From assembly GCA_024234935.1 (NCBI GenBank), contig JACKNI010000004.1, positions 124,001 through 188,000 on the forward strand: a DNA stretch of 64,000 nucleotides, given 5' to 3'. The notes beneath the pieces are model-generated. The model did not search any database. It had not been told where the DNA came from and was given only the letters and a program-made list of their open reading frames with translations. The number at the start of each line of letters is the position of its first letter. The first letter of the stretch is position 1. Source of the stretch: Chromatiales bacterium (GTDB taxonomy: Bacteria > Pseudomonadota > Gammaproteobacteria > Steroidobacterales > GCA-2729495). Both the position numbers and the translations under genes were made by a program. This document shows, piece by piece, positions 49,397 to 58,115 of this stretch.

Positions 49397-52218
49397 GCGC
49401 CACCGCCGCACTGATGCTCGGGGTGACGCTGGCTGGCGGTCTCTGGCCGTTTGCGACCAGAACGCCGGAGGCCGACCGGCAGACCATCGGCAGCCTGAAG
49501 GCAAAACCGCTCGACATCCGTACCGGCCTGCCGCCCGTCGACAGTACCGCGCAGGCGATGCAGGAATACCGTCGCTTTCTCGCTCTGGATACCGGGCCGG
49601 CGAGCATGCGCGCCGAAGCCATGCGCCGCCTTGCCGACCTGAATCTGGATGCGGCGGTCGAGCAGGAGAGTTCCGCGGAGCAGGCTGGTGCCGGCACCGG
49701 CAATTACGAGGAAGCCATCAGCCTGTATGGCCAGCTGCTCGAAATGCGTGACACGGAAACAGCGCTTTCAGGAGAACAGCGCAGCGAAGTCATCTATCAG
49801 CTTGCCCGGGCCCTGGAGGGCGCGGGCCGTGGCGACGAAGCTCTCGCCATGCTGGACCGCCTTGTTCTCGAGGCACCGTCTGCAGTGCATGGCGACGAAG
49901 CCCAGTTCCGTCGTGGTGAGACCTATTCGATACGGCAGAACTATGCCGGGGCGGAGCAGGCCTATGCGGCGGTGCTTGCCAGCGGTCCGCAGTCGCCCTT
50001 CTACGAGCAGTCGCTCTACAAATATGGCTGGGCGCTCTTCAAGCAAAGCCGTTACGAGGAGGGACTCACTGCCTTCCTGGGCCTGATCGATCGTCGGCTG
50101 AACAGCAGTGCCACTGCTCCCGACTTGCAGATTCAGGCGATGAGCCGGCCCGAGCGTGAGCTGCTCGACGACACGCTGCGGGTGGTCAGCATCAGCCTGT
50201 CCTGGCTCGATGGCGCGGATTCCATTCCGCCTGCACTGGCAGATTACGGTGACCCGGCCTGGACCTACCTGCTGTACACGGCGCTGGGTGACCTCTACCT
50301 GGACAAGGAGCGTTTCCAGGATGCGGCTGAAAGCTACGCGGCATTCGTGGCACGCGATCCGGTCAATGCCCAGGCGCCGAACCTGCTGCAGGCTGCGATC
50401 GATGCCTATACGCGTGGCAAGTTCCCGGATCTCGTGCTTGAGGCCAAGCAACGATACGTTGCGACCTACGGACTCGATGCGCCGTTCTGGCAGGGGCGCA
50501 ATGCCGCCGATTACCCGCAACTCGTCGCGCAGCTGAAACTGCACCTGGGCGATCTTGCGCAGTACGATCATGCGCTTGCCCAGCGCAGCAAGTTGCCGGC
50601 TGACTATGAACGGGCTGCCGGCTGGTACCGGCTATCGCTCGCCTACTTCCCTGATGACCCGCAATCGGCCGAGCGCAGCTTCCTGCTCGGTGAACTGCTC
50701 TTTGAGGCGCAGCATTTCGACGCTGCGCGTGACGCCTATCTGCACGCAGCCTATGACTATGGACGGCAGGAAAAATCGGCAGAGGCGGGCTATGCCGCGC
50801 TGCTGGCCTCGAGCGAACATGAAAAGCGGCTTGCCGGTGACGCACAGCTCGCCTGGCACGCCGGACACATCGAGCAGGCACTGCGCTTTGCAGGTGATTT
50901 TCCTGCCCACCCGCAGGCCGGTGCGGTACTCACCAACGTCGCCGAACAGCTCTACGCCAGTCAACAGCCCGAGCGGGCTGCCCAGGTCGCCGGTCTGGTG
51001 GTCACCATGCAGCCGCCGGTCACTCCGGAACTCGAACGTGTCGCATGGACCGTCATGGGTCACGCACAGTTCGATCTCGCCAACTATGCCGGTGCGGAGT
51101 CCGCCTATGTCCGTTTGCGGGGCCTGGCAGCGGATCCGGCTGCCGGACGCGAAGTGGAAGGCCGGATCGCGGCTTCGATCTATCGTCAGGCGGAACTTGC
51201 CCGGGCCGATGGCGATGTGGATGCGGCGGTGGCTGATTTCCTGCGTATCGATGCTGCTGCGCCGGATGCTGACATCCGCCCGAGTGCGCTCTTTGATGCC
51301 GCGACGCTGCTCCTGACCAGCGAGCGCTGGGACGAGTCGGTGGAACTCCTGCAGCGCTTTCGTCTGGAGTTTCCAGAACACCGTTTCAACAGCGATGTCA
51401 CGGCCAAGCTGGCGGTTGCACTGCGCGAAGGCGGGCGCGGTGCGGAGGCTGCGGCTGAATATGAGCGCATCGCCGGCAGCGCGAATGAAACCGCGGATGT
51501 GCAGAGGTCTGCGCTATGGCAGGCGGCGGAGCTGTATGCGGCTGCAGGTCAGCACGACGGCGAGGCGCGGGTCTACACCGCGCTCGTCACGCGTTTCCCG
51601 GCGCCGGCGCGCGAAGCGCTGGAGGCACGGCTCAAACTGGCTGATCTCGCCGCGGCAGACGGTGACTGGCCAACCCGCAAGCGCTGGCTCGAAGCCATCG
51701 TGAAAGCGGATCGTGAAATGGGCGCGGAGCGCAACGACCGGAGCCGCTTCCTGGCAGCGAGCAGTGCCATCGAACTTGCCAGGCCACTGCGTGATGCCTT
51801 CAACGCCGTGGTGCTGACCGCGCCACTGGACAAGAGCCTCAAGCTGAAAAAGATCCGCATGGAGCAGGCACTGCAGGCCTATGGACAGGCTGCCGACTAT
51901 GGCGTCGCACAGGTCACCACGGCAGCGACTTTTGAAACGGCCGACCTCTACTACCAGCTGAGCCGCGACCTGCTGGCCTCGGAACGGCCAAAGGGCCTGG
52001 ATGCGGACGAGTCGGAGCAATACGACGTGCTGCTTGAAGAGCAGGCCTTCCCCTTCGAGGAAAAAGCCATCGATCTCTATCGCGTCAACGCCGAACGGGC
52101 CGGCGATGGCGTGTATGACGAATGGGTACGGGCGAGCTACGCGCGCCTTGCAGTGATGGTTCCGGCGCGCTGGTCGCGAACCGAAAGGAGCGAAGATGTC
52201 ATTACACGGATTGACTAG
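49393..52218 (+). CDS. Large TPR protein B
   Basis: 941 residues, the largest gene of the run. A short N-terminal hydrophobic segment (MSATAALMLGVTLAGGLWPF) is followed by many tandem TPR units across ~60-800: YEEAISLYGQLLEMRDTE, YAGAEQAYAAVLASG, ERSFLLGELLFEAQHFDAARDA, and others. The C-terminal ~100 residues hold a charged helix (KLKKIRMEQALQAYGQA) and a KAIDLYRVNAERAGDGVYDEWV segment. Probably a scaffold in the periplasm. It overlaps TPR A by 4 bases and the next gene by 23. Confidence 0.85.
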   Translation: MSATAALMLGVTLAGGLWPFATRTPEADRQTIGSLKAKPLDIRTGLPPVDSTAQAMQEYRRFLALDTGPASMRAEAMRRLADLNLDAAVEQESSAEQAGAGTGNYEEAISLYGQLLEMRDTETALSGEQRSEVIYQLARALEGAGRGDEALAMLDRLVLEAPSAVHGDEAQFRRGETYSIRQNYAGAEQAYAAVLASGPQSPFYEQSLYKYGWALFKQSRYEEGLTAFLGLIDRRLNSSATAPDLQIQAMSRPERELLDDTLRVVSISLSWLDGADSIPPALADYGDPAWTYLLYTALGDLYLDKERFQDAAESYAAFVARDPVNAQAPNLLQAAIDAYTRGKFPDLVLEAKQRYVATYGLDAPFWQGRNAADYPQLVAQLKLHLGDLAQYDHALAQRSKLPADYERAAGWYRLSLAYFPDDPQSAERSFLLGELLFEAQHFDAARDAYLHAAYDYGRQEKSAEAGYAALLASSEHEKRLAGDAQLAWHAGHIEQALRFAGDFPAHPQAGAVLTNVAEQLYASQQPERAAQVAGLVVTMQPPVTPELERVAWTVMGHAQFDLANYAGAESAYVRLRGLAADPAAGREVEGRIAASIYRQAELARADGDVDAAVADFLRIDAAAPDADIRPSALFDAATLLLTSERWDESVELLQRFRLEFPEHRFNSDVTAKLAVALREGGRGAEAAAEYERIAGSANETADVQRSALWQAAELYAAAGQHDGEARVYTALVTRFPAPAREALEARLKLADLAAADGDWPTRKRWLEAIVKADREMGAERNDRSRFLAASSAIELARPLRDAFNAVVLTAPLDKSLKLKKIRMEQALQAYGQAADYGVAQVTTAATFETADLYYQLSRDLLASERPKGLDADESEQYDVLLEEQAFPFEEKAIDLYRVNAERAGDGVYDEWVRASYARLAVMVPARWSRTERSEDVITRID

Positions 52219-52828
52219 GGCGGCTGCCATTCTTGCGGTGTTGCTGAGCGCTGGCTGCAGTCTTGCCGGTGGCGAACACCCGGCAGGAAACGCATCGGCC
52301 GTTGCAGTCCCGGGCCCGACGCCGGAGCTGATGGCGGACTACTCGGCGGCGCTTGCCATCGTGCAGAGCGGAGATGACGCCGCAGCCGAAAGCGCATTGC
52401 AGGCTTTCAGTGCCGAACATCCGGAGCTCGCAGGTCCGCTGCTGAATCTCGCGCTGCTGCGCATGCGCCAGGGTGACGAAACTGCGGCGCGTGACTATTT
52501 CACGAAAGCAGGCGCCGTTTGCACGAGTTGCGCCCCGGTGTGGAATGGCCTCGGTGTGCTGTACCGGCAGCAGGGTCAGTTCCGGGAAGCCGAGCAGGCG
52601 TACCTGAAGGCGATCACGCTGGAGCCAGGTTACGCGCTGGCCTACTACAACCTTGCCATCCTTTATGACCTCTACGTCCAGCGACCCGAGCTTGCGCTGG
52701 AGAATTACCAGCAGTACCTCAGTCTCGAACCAGATGACGGCACTGCGGAAGTCGAACGGTGGATTGCCGATCTCCGGCGCCGCGTCTCCGCGACGCCCAC
52801 AACGGCGAGGGCGGAGGGCGCAACGTGA
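52196..52828 (+). CDS. TPR lipoprotein C
   Basis: 210 residues. Lipobox LLSAGC (Cys ~21), then four TPR-like pairs: AIVQSGDDAAAESALQAF, LLNLALLRMRQGDETAARD, VWNGLGVLYRQQGQFREAEQAYLKAI and AYYNLAILYDLYVQRPELALENY. It is likely anchored in the outer membrane facing the periplasm. It overlaps both neighbours (23 bases upstream, 4 bases downstream). Confidence 0.87.
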   Translation: MSLHGLTRAAAILAVLLSAGCSLAGGEHPAGNASAVAVPGPTPELMADYSAALAIVQSGDDAAAESALQAFSAEHPELAGPLLNLALLRMRQGDETAARDYFTKAGAVCTSCAPVWNGLGVLYRQQGQFREAEQAYLKAITLEPGYALAYYNLAILYDLYVQRPELALENYQQYLSLEPDDGTAEVERWIADLRRRVSATPTTARAEGAT

Positions 52829-53157
52829 AGCGGATGCGGGCAGGCAAGACTGTCTTTCTGCTGTGCGCGTTGCTGATGGCCGGCAGTGCCGGCGCCGAAG
52901 AGCCGGCAACGGCGGCTCCTTCGTCAAAGGCGACAGCGCTTGACCTGGATGCCACGGCCATCCGCGGCAACCAGGAGCTGCCCAAGGTCATGTACATCGT
53001 GCCCTGGAAGGATGCGGCCATGGCAGAGCTTGCCGGCCGGCCAGTCAACAGCCTGGTCGAGGAAGTCCTCGCACCCGTAGACCGTGAAGTGTTTCGACGA
53101 CAGACGCGCTACTTCCATCAACTCTATGACGTGGAGCCGCCGCGTCCGACAAATTGA
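52825..53157 (+). CDS. Small exported protein of the ExbBD locus
   Basis: 110 residues from GTG 52825, with GGAGGG upstream. Signal peptide (~1-23), a low-complexity linker, then a short conserved-looking module: DLDATAIRGNQELPKVMYIVPWKDAAMAELAG and YFHQLYDVEPPRP. The spacing (ELPKVMYIVPWK) is characteristic of a small uncharacterised family that travels with AgmX/ExbBD clusters; I recognise it only by context. It overlaps TPR C by 4 bases. Confidence 0.75.
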   Translation: MKRMRAGKTVFLLCALLMAGSAGAEEPATAAPSSKATALDLDATAIRGNQELPKVMYIVPWKDAAMAELAGRPVNSLVEEVLAPVDREVFRRQTRYFHQLYDVEPPRPTN

Positions 53158-53194
53158 GTTCGGCAAATTGGGTTCATAAGGAGATCCGGAGACC

Positions 53195-53845
53195 ATGGAA
53201 ACGTATACATCGATAGTCACCTTTTTGCAGAGCGGCGGGTTCTTCATGTACCCGATTGCGCTGGTATTTGCTGTCGGGCTGGCCGTGGCGATCGAGCGCT
53301 ATGTGTATCTTTCAAAGACGGCGGTGAGCAATCAGGCGCTGTGGAAGAAGATCACGCCGTTCATCCAGGCGGGAAAATTTTCCGAGGCTGCCAGCGTTAC
53401 CTCCAAATCGAATGCCGCGATCGGTTCGATCCTGACCTACGGCCTGGACCGCAGCCGGACCACCACACGGCGCGATGACATCGAGAAGGCGATGGAAGAA
53501 AGCCTGATGGAGGTGATGCCGCGTCTGGAAAGCCGCACGCACTACCTGGCGACCTTTGCCAACATCGCCACGCTGCTTGGCCTGCTCGGCACGATCATCG
53601 GCCTGATCCAGGCCTTTACGGCCGTTGCCGAGGCCAATCCGGCCGAAAAGGCTGATCTGCTGTCAGCGAGCATCTCGGTGGCGATGAACACCACGGCCTT
53701 CGGTCTGATCGTCGCCATTCCGCTGCTCTTCGTCCATACCGTCCTGCAGAGCAAGACCACGCGGATCATCGACAGCCTGGAAATGGTGTCGGTGAAGTTC
53801 CTCAACGCGGTCGACGAGCGCCGGCGCCAGCAGACCGCAGCCTGA
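53195..53845 (+). CDS. exbB-like: MotA/TolQ/ExbB proton-channel protein
   Basis: 216 residues. Three membrane helices as in ExbB/TolQ (~18-38, ~110-135, ~150-180), with the conserved TFANIATLLGLLGTIIGLIQAF and SVAMNTTAFGLIVAIPLLFVH. The Thr/Ser residues lining the pore are present. It pairs with two ExbD-like proteins to use the proton motive force. Start ATG 53195 has GGAGA 6-10 bases upstream. The unit probably drives the AgmX/TonB-like protein at 54908. Confidence 0.93.
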   Translation: METYTSIVTFLQSGGFFMYPIALVFAVGLAVAIERYVYLSKTAVSNQALWKKITPFIQAGKFSEAASVTSKSNAAIGSILTYGLDRSRTTTRRDDIEKAMEESLMEVMPRLESRTHYLATFANIATLLGLLGTIIGLIQAFTAVAEANPAEKADLLSASISVAMNTTAFGLIVAIPLLFVHTVLQSKTTRIIDSLEMVSVKFLNAVDERRRQQTAA

Positions 53846-53864
53846 ATACCACCGGGGATCAACC

Positions 53865-54377
53865 ATGCGCAGCAACTGGCGAAAGCGACGGCAGGCCGAG
53901 ACGCCGGAGATGAATATCACCGCCTTCATGAACCTGATGGTGGTGCTGGTGCCGTTCCTGCTCATCACGGCGGTGTTCTCGCGGCTGGCCATCATCGAGC
54001 TGAACCTGCCGGCGGCATCGTCGGTCGTGGACGAGGAGCCGACCTTTCAGCTTGAGGTGACGGTGCGCGCAGATGGCCTGGAGGTGGGTGAGCGGAGTCA
54101 GGGCCTGCTGACCCGGCTGCCGCGTACGGACGCAAACTACGACCTCGCCGGACTGGCGGCCTATCTGCAGCGCGTGAAGTCGAATTATCCGGACATGTCG
54201 AACGCCACCGTCCTGCTTGAGCCGGATGTGCCCTACGACACGCTGGTGCAGGTGATGGACGTGCTGCGCTCCTATCAGGTTGGCGAAGGCCGGCAGCTTG
54301 TGCACGCCGAACTGTTTCCGGACATTTCAATCGGCGATGCGCCGGCGCCAGGCGCTGCGGTAGCGAAGGGAAGCTGA
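53865..54377 (+). CDS. exbD-like: ExbD-like protein 1, channel Asp replaced by Asn
   Basis: 170 residues, one N-terminal helix and a periplasmic domain. The ExbD helix pattern is ITAFMNLMVVLVPFLLITA, where the essential proton-carrying Asp (Asp25 of E. coli ExbD) is Asn23. The rest (LNLPAASSVVDEEPTFQLEV, TVLLEPDVPYDTLVQVMDVL) is typical. This paralogue may be unable to translocate protons on its own, while the next gene keeps the Asp. Overlap and order suggest a mixed ExbB-ExbD1-ExbD2 motor. Confidence 0.88.
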   Translation: MRSNWRKRRQAETPEMNITAFMNLMVVLVPFLLITAVFSRLAIIELNLPAASSVVDEEPTFQLEVTVRADGLEVGERSQGLLTRLPRTDANYDLAGLAAYLQRVKSNYPDMSNATVLLEPDVPYDTLVQVMDVLRSYQVGEGRQLVHAELFPDISIGDAPAPGAAVAKGS

Positions 54378-54380
54378 CTC

Positions 54381-54911
54381 ATGAAGATGTCACGGCGGGC
54401 GCTCCGCATGGAACGCCATCACAAGCGGATGAAGCGTTCCGGGACCGGGCTCAACCTCGTGTCCATGATGGATATCTTCACCATTCTGGTGTTTTTCCTG
54501 CTGGTCAGCTCGGGCGAGACCGAGGTGCTGCCGAATCCGAAAGATATACAGCTGCCGGAGTCTGCGGCGCTGGAACGGGCGCGGGAGACCGTGGTGGTGA
54601 TGGTGACCGCTGACAGCATCCTGGTGCAGGGGCGCCCGGTCGCGACTGTGACGCAGGCACTCAGCGGTGACGGGGTCGTCATTCCGGAACTTGAAGCCGC
54701 GCTTCGCCAGCAGACCGACCGCGTGATGATCCAGCAGGCCAAGGCCGATATCGCGCTCCGCGAAGTGACGATTCTCGGCGACCGTGAGCTGCCGTATCGT
54801 TTGCTGAAGCGTGTGATGGCGAGCTGTACTGCCGCCGAATTCGGGCAGATCTCGCTGGCAGTCGTGCAGAAGGACGGTGCACCGCCCGCACCGCAGGTGG
54901 CCGCCTTATGA
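54381..54911 (+). CDS. exbD-like: ExbD-like protein 2 (channel Asp present)
   Basis: 176 residues with an unusually basic N-terminus (MKMSRRALRMERHHKRMKRS). The helix LVSMMDIFTILVFFLLVSS carries the conserved Asp31. The periplasmic part has ETVVVMVTADSILVQGRPV and KADIALREVTILGDRELPY. Starts 4 bases after ExbD 1; its stop overlaps the AgmX-like gene by 4 bases. Confidence 0.9.
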   Translation: MKMSRRALRMERHHKRMKRSGTGLNLVSMMDIFTILVFFLLVSSGETEVLPNPKDIQLPESAALERARETVVVMVTADSILVQGRPVATVTQALSGDGVVIPELEAALRQQTDRVMIQQAKADIALREVTILGDRELPYRLLKRVMASCTAAEFGQISLAVVQKDGAPPAPQVAAL

Positions 54912-55867
54912 GCAGTGCAAAGATCAACATCTACTACCGCAGCTATCTGCTGCCGTGGGACGATGCCGGCGATCAGGAGCAGCGCTTCCGCGCCATTCTC
55001 CAGCGGATCGGGGTCGCGACACTCGTGCTGTGCATCCTCATGTCGCTTCTGCCGGTGCCCGAGCGTGACCCGCAGCTTGCGCGGCCAGTGCCGCCGCGGC
55101 TCGCGCGTTTGCTGATCGAAAAACCGGCGCCTATTCCGCCGCCACCGCCGCCGGTCGTGCAGCCCGAGCAGCAACGACAGGAACCGGTGGCGCCGACCGA
55201 GCGCGCCACCGAGAGCAAAACGAGGCCGGCTGCCGACCGCAAGAACACGGCGCGCGAGAAGGCGGGCAAAGCGGGCCTGCTGCCTTTCGTCGACCAGTTG
55301 GCCGAATTGCGCGACAGCAAGGCGCTCAACAGCATCACTTCGGGTGGTACGAGTTATACCGGAGCGGTCGGTGATTCACCGCAAGTAGAGCGCGCCTTGA
55401 TCACATCGAAGGCCGGTGTCGGCAGCGGTGGTATCAATACTGCTGGCATGAGTCGCAACACCGGAGGCTCCGGTCTGGGTGGCCGGTCGACCACGCAGGT
55501 CAGTAGCGGACTGGCGGCGCTGGGTGGCGGCGGTTCCGGCGGTGCGAGTGAAGGCGGCTCGGCCGGTGGTCAGCGCGCTTCGCGCAGCCGTGAGGAAATC
55601 GAGCGGGTGTTCGACCAGAACAAGGGCGCGATCTATGCGCTCTACAATCGTGCGCTGCGCGAGAATCCGGAGCTGCAGGGCAAACTGGTCCTGAAGCTGA
55701 CCATCGAAGCCTCGGGCGAGGTCTCGCAGGTGGAAGTCGTGTCGAGCGAGCTTGAGGACCAGGAGCTGGAGCGCAAGCTGGTGCAGCGCATCCGCATGTT
55801 CCGCTTCCTGGAAAAGGATGTGCCGCCGGTGACGACCACCAAGCCCATCGATTTCTTCCCGGCCTGA
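54908..55867 (+). CDS. AgmX/PglI-type TonB-like energy transducer
   Basis: 319 residues. A membrane helix (~33-55) is followed by a Pro-rich spacer (PAPIPPPPPPVVQPEQQ, ~70-95) reaching across the periplasm. A Gly/Ser-rich region (~125-225) leads to the C-terminal AgmX/PglI domain: SREEIERVFDQNKGAIYALY, GKLVLKLTIEASGEVSQVEV and a closing FRFLEKDVPPVTTTKPI. This domain is TonB-C-like and named from a Myxococcus gliding protein. It would transmit ExbB/ExbD energy to the TPR proteins or barrels. Last gene of the c-di-GMP-headed run. Confidence 0.88.
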   Translation: MSSAKINIYYRSYLLPWDDAGDQEQRFRAILQRIGVATLVLCILMSLLPVPERDPQLARPVPPRLARLLIEKPAPIPPPPPPVVQPEQQRQEPVAPTERATESKTRPAADRKNTAREKAGKAGLLPFVDQLAELRDSKALNSITSGGTSYTGAVGDSPQVERALITSKAGVGSGGINTAGMSRNTGGSGLGGRSTTQVSSGLAALGGGGSGGASEGGSAGGQRASRSREEIERVFDQNKGAIYALYNRALRENPELQGKLVLKLTIEASGEVSQVEVVSSELEDQELERKLVQRIRMFRFLEKDVPPVTTTKPIDFFPA

Positions 55868-55878
55868 GTCCCGTCAGT

Positions 55879-56346
55879 TCAGGCGCGGGTGACGGCCCGG
55901 CCGCGCCAGACGATGACGGCGATGAAGCCGATGTAACTCGCCGCCATGAACCAGAATTCACTCACGCCATGCTGTTCGACGCCGTAGCGTGCGAGCTGCT
56001 CGAAAGCGATGAACACCACCGTGTAGGCGATCGCGCCGATGAAGGCCGCGATCTTCCAGCCCCATGAGCGCGCATGACCGGCGATTCCCTGCCAGCACCA
56101 GGTGGCAAGAAAAACGACTGTGTAGAGATTGAGCATGAGGCTCCAGAACGGTGCCTTCTGGAAATAGTGGTTGACCCAGAATGCGCCGCCACCCATGAAG
56201 TTGAGCAGCAGGTAGCGCCATTCGGGCAACGGTACCTTGAGGACCTTCTCCCACAGCAGAACCAGGAAGATGTAGGCCGTCCAGAGCCCGAACACCAGTT
56301 CGTAAAACTGCACCTTGCCTGCCCAGGCCGGGTCAATCTCGATCAT
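55879..56346 (-). CDS. Four-helix membrane protein
   Basis: 155 residues from ATG 56346 (MIEIDPAW) with GAGG 7-10 bases upstream; the open frame begins at 56439 without a site. Four predicted membrane helices (~10-30, ~47-65, ~78-95 and ~102-145 in two parts): YELVFGLWTAYIFLVLLWEK, LMLNLYTVVFLATWCWQ and FWFMAASYIGFIAVIVWRG. No known family. It lies downstream of the radical-SAM gene in the same orientation (50 bases) and may belong to that cluster as a transport or anchor component. Confidence 0.7.
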   Translation of the reverse strand: MIEIDPAWAGKVQFYELVFGLWTAYIFLVLLWEKVLKVPLPEWRYLLLNFMGGGAFWVNHYFQKAPFWSLMLNLYTVVFLATWCWQGIAGHARSWGWKIAAFIGAIAYTVVFIAFEQLARYGVEQHGVSEFWFMAASYIGFIAVIVWRGRAVTRA

Positions 56347-56396
56347 GGGATGCCTCGCTTCATGCCGGTTACCGAGCGTGAGTGGCAGGCGGACTG

Positions 56397-57314
56397 TTAT
56401 CCGGTCAGTTCGCTGCAACTCGATCCGTAGCGAAAGCAACTGTAGCAGCGCTGGTGGCGAAGCATCACGCGGGCCGGCATGGCGGTGGCCAGTGTGCGGC
56501 CAAGATCATAGTCGGGATCATCGTCGACCAGCGTGCAGGCGTACACGCGCATCTCGCCGGCCTGCTTGACTACCATCTTGCTGAATGCGCACATGAATGC
56601 CCGGCGTGTCTCTTCGGTCTGGTAGCGGGTCATGCAGTCGCTGGTGATTGCCGGAACGCTGCGCGTTTCGCCGGGAGTGCCGAAATCCGGAAAGGCGACG
56701 ATACGGGTAGTCGTTGGCAGACCGTTGGCAGCGAGCAGGCTGCGGAACGCAGCGTCCACGCTCGTGCTGTCTTCATCGGCCGGCATCTGTCGGGCCAGCG
56801 AAATGCCAAAGCCCATTCCGTGCAGCGCGCGCAGTGACTCGAGCGCCTGGGCAAAGCTGCCGGCACCGCGACCGGCGTCATGTCTGGCCTGGTCGGGGAA
56901 ATCGATGCTGATGCGAAATGAAACCGGCTGTGGCGCGTCCTTGAGTCGTGCGATCTGGTGCAGGCGCTTCAGCAGCGCCTCGCTGCCGTTGGTCAGTACC
57001 AGACAGGGCCGGTACCGGCTGGCGTAGTCGAGGATGCGTACAAAGTCCCGCACGATGAACGGTTCGCCACCGGTGAAAGAGAACTGCCGCACGCCAAGGG
57101 TCAGCGCCTCCTCGATAAAGGGCCGTGCGTCTTTGAGCGTGATGCGCTGCAGGCGGTTATCGCCAGGCCGCGAGCCTTCCAGGCAGAATGGACAGCTGAG
57201 GTTGCAAGCTGTTCCGGTATGCAGCCAGAGTTCATCGAGCGCATGCGGCTGGATCCAGCCGCGCGGCGTACCCTCATCCGTCTGCAGCCAGCTCGTTTCG
57301 GTATGGGTCAGCAT
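56397..57314 (-). CDS. Radical SAM enzyme of the rSAM/selenodomain-type cluster
   Basis: 305 residues. The [4Fe-4S]/SAM motif CNLSCPFC uses Cys37, Cys41 and Cys44. GGEP (FTGGEPFIV) and a SPASM-like C-terminal cysteine set (CAFSKM, CTLVDD, CYSCFRYGSSC) suggest a second cluster. Stop is TAA, and I see no in-frame UGA needed for selenocysteine. Next to it are two transferases (57318 and 58112) named in databases as rSAM/selenodomain-associated transferases. Substrate unknown; a modified peptide or glycolipid-like product is plausible. Confidence 0.83.
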   Translation of the reverse strand: MLTHTETSWLQTDEGTPRGWIQPHALDELWLHTGTACNLSCPFCLEGSRPGDNRLQRITLKDARPFIEEALTLGVRQFSFTGGEPFIVRDFVRILDYASRYRPCLVLTNGSEALLKRLHQIARLKDAPQPVSFRISIDFPDQARHDAGRGAGSFAQALESLRALHGMGFGISLARQMPADEDSTSVDAAFRSLLAANGLPTTTRIVAFPDFGTPGETRSVPAITSDCMTRYQTEETRRAFMCAFSKMVVKQAGEMRVYACTLVDDDPDYDLGRTLATAMPARVMLRHQRCYSCFRYGSSCSELTG

Positions 57315-57317
57315 GCC

Positions 57318-58115
57318 TCACCCACGGTCGTGTGGCGGCGCGGGACGATTGTTTCTGTCGTCCTCATTGCTGAGCGGCTGGTAGCGTCGGGCCAGGCGGT
57401 GCGGCGGAATCCCGAGAGCGTAGCCAAGTGCCAGCAGCCGGTTGCCGAGCGTGCGCCGGATCCAGCCATCGCGTTCCCAGCGTCGGGGTGACACGCCGAT
57501 CTCGGCCGGCATGCAGGCGAAACTGCCGTGCCGGCGCAGTGCGCGTACCAGCGGCACCTCTTCAAAGAGTGGCACATCGGCGAAGCCACCGGCCGCATCG
57601 TAGGCAGTTCTTGTCGCGAACAGTCCCTGGTCCCCGTACGGTGTGCCGAAGCGGGCGCGCAGATTGATGAGCCGCGCCAGCGCTGACTTGTGCCAGGTGC
57701 CCCGACCGGTGAAGCGAAAACCGAAGTAGCCGCCGGCAGAACTGGCGGTGTGCTGTGCGCGGATCAGGGCGATGGCATTGGCTGGCGGTGTGGCATCGGC
57801 GTGCAGAAACCACAGGATGTCGCCGGAGGCGCGCAATGCTCCGGCGTGCAGCTGATGTCCGCGCCCACGGCGGGCGCTGACATAAATGCAGCTGAAGCGG
57901 CGCGCCAGGCTGCGGCAACCGGTGCTGGCTCCGCCATCGACGATCACGATCTCGTCCGGCGGACCTTCCATGCTGTGCAAGCGGTTGAGGAGGCGCGCAA
58001 GGGCTTCGTTGTCCGCCACCACCGGAATAATCACGCTGACTGACGGGCCAGTGGCGTCGCTGCGGCGCAAGCGCAGCGGCCGCGTAATCTCGAAGACATT
58101 GTTCGCCAGACTCAT
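57318..58115 (-). CDS. GT2-type glycosyltransferase (rSAM/selenodomain-associated transferase 2)
   Basis: 265 residues from ATG 58115, which overlaps the upstream gene's stop by 4 bases; the longer frame to 58220 is rejected. GT2 fold: VSVIIPVVADNEALARLLN, IVIVDGGASTGC, ILWFLHADATPPA (DxD-like HADA) and FEEVPLVRALRRHG. Lacks membrane helices. It ends 3 bases before the radical SAM start, so all three genes form a unit. Confidence 0.87.
   Translation of the reverse strand: MSLANNVFEITRPLRLRRSDATGPSVSVIIPVVADNEALARLLNRLHSMEGPPDEIVIVDGGASTGCRSLARRFSCIYVSARRGRGHQLHAGALRASGDILWFLHADATPPANAIALIRAQHTASSAGGYFGFRFTGRGTWHKSALARLINLRARFGTPYGDQGLFATRTAYDAAGGFADVPLFEEVPLVRALRRHGSFACMPAEIGVSPRRWERDGWIRRTLGNRLLALGYALGIPPHRLARRYQPLSNEDDRNNRPAPPHDRG

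Noticed and set aside
47486..52828. DNA-level tandem repeats or a CRISPR array
   Set aside because: Repeats are TPR motifs at protein level with variable DNA; no identical repeat-spacer pattern occurs anywhere in the window.
56397..57314. Selenocysteine codon in the radical SAM gene
   Set aside because: The frame ends in TAA and no in-frame UGA with a following hairpin was seen.
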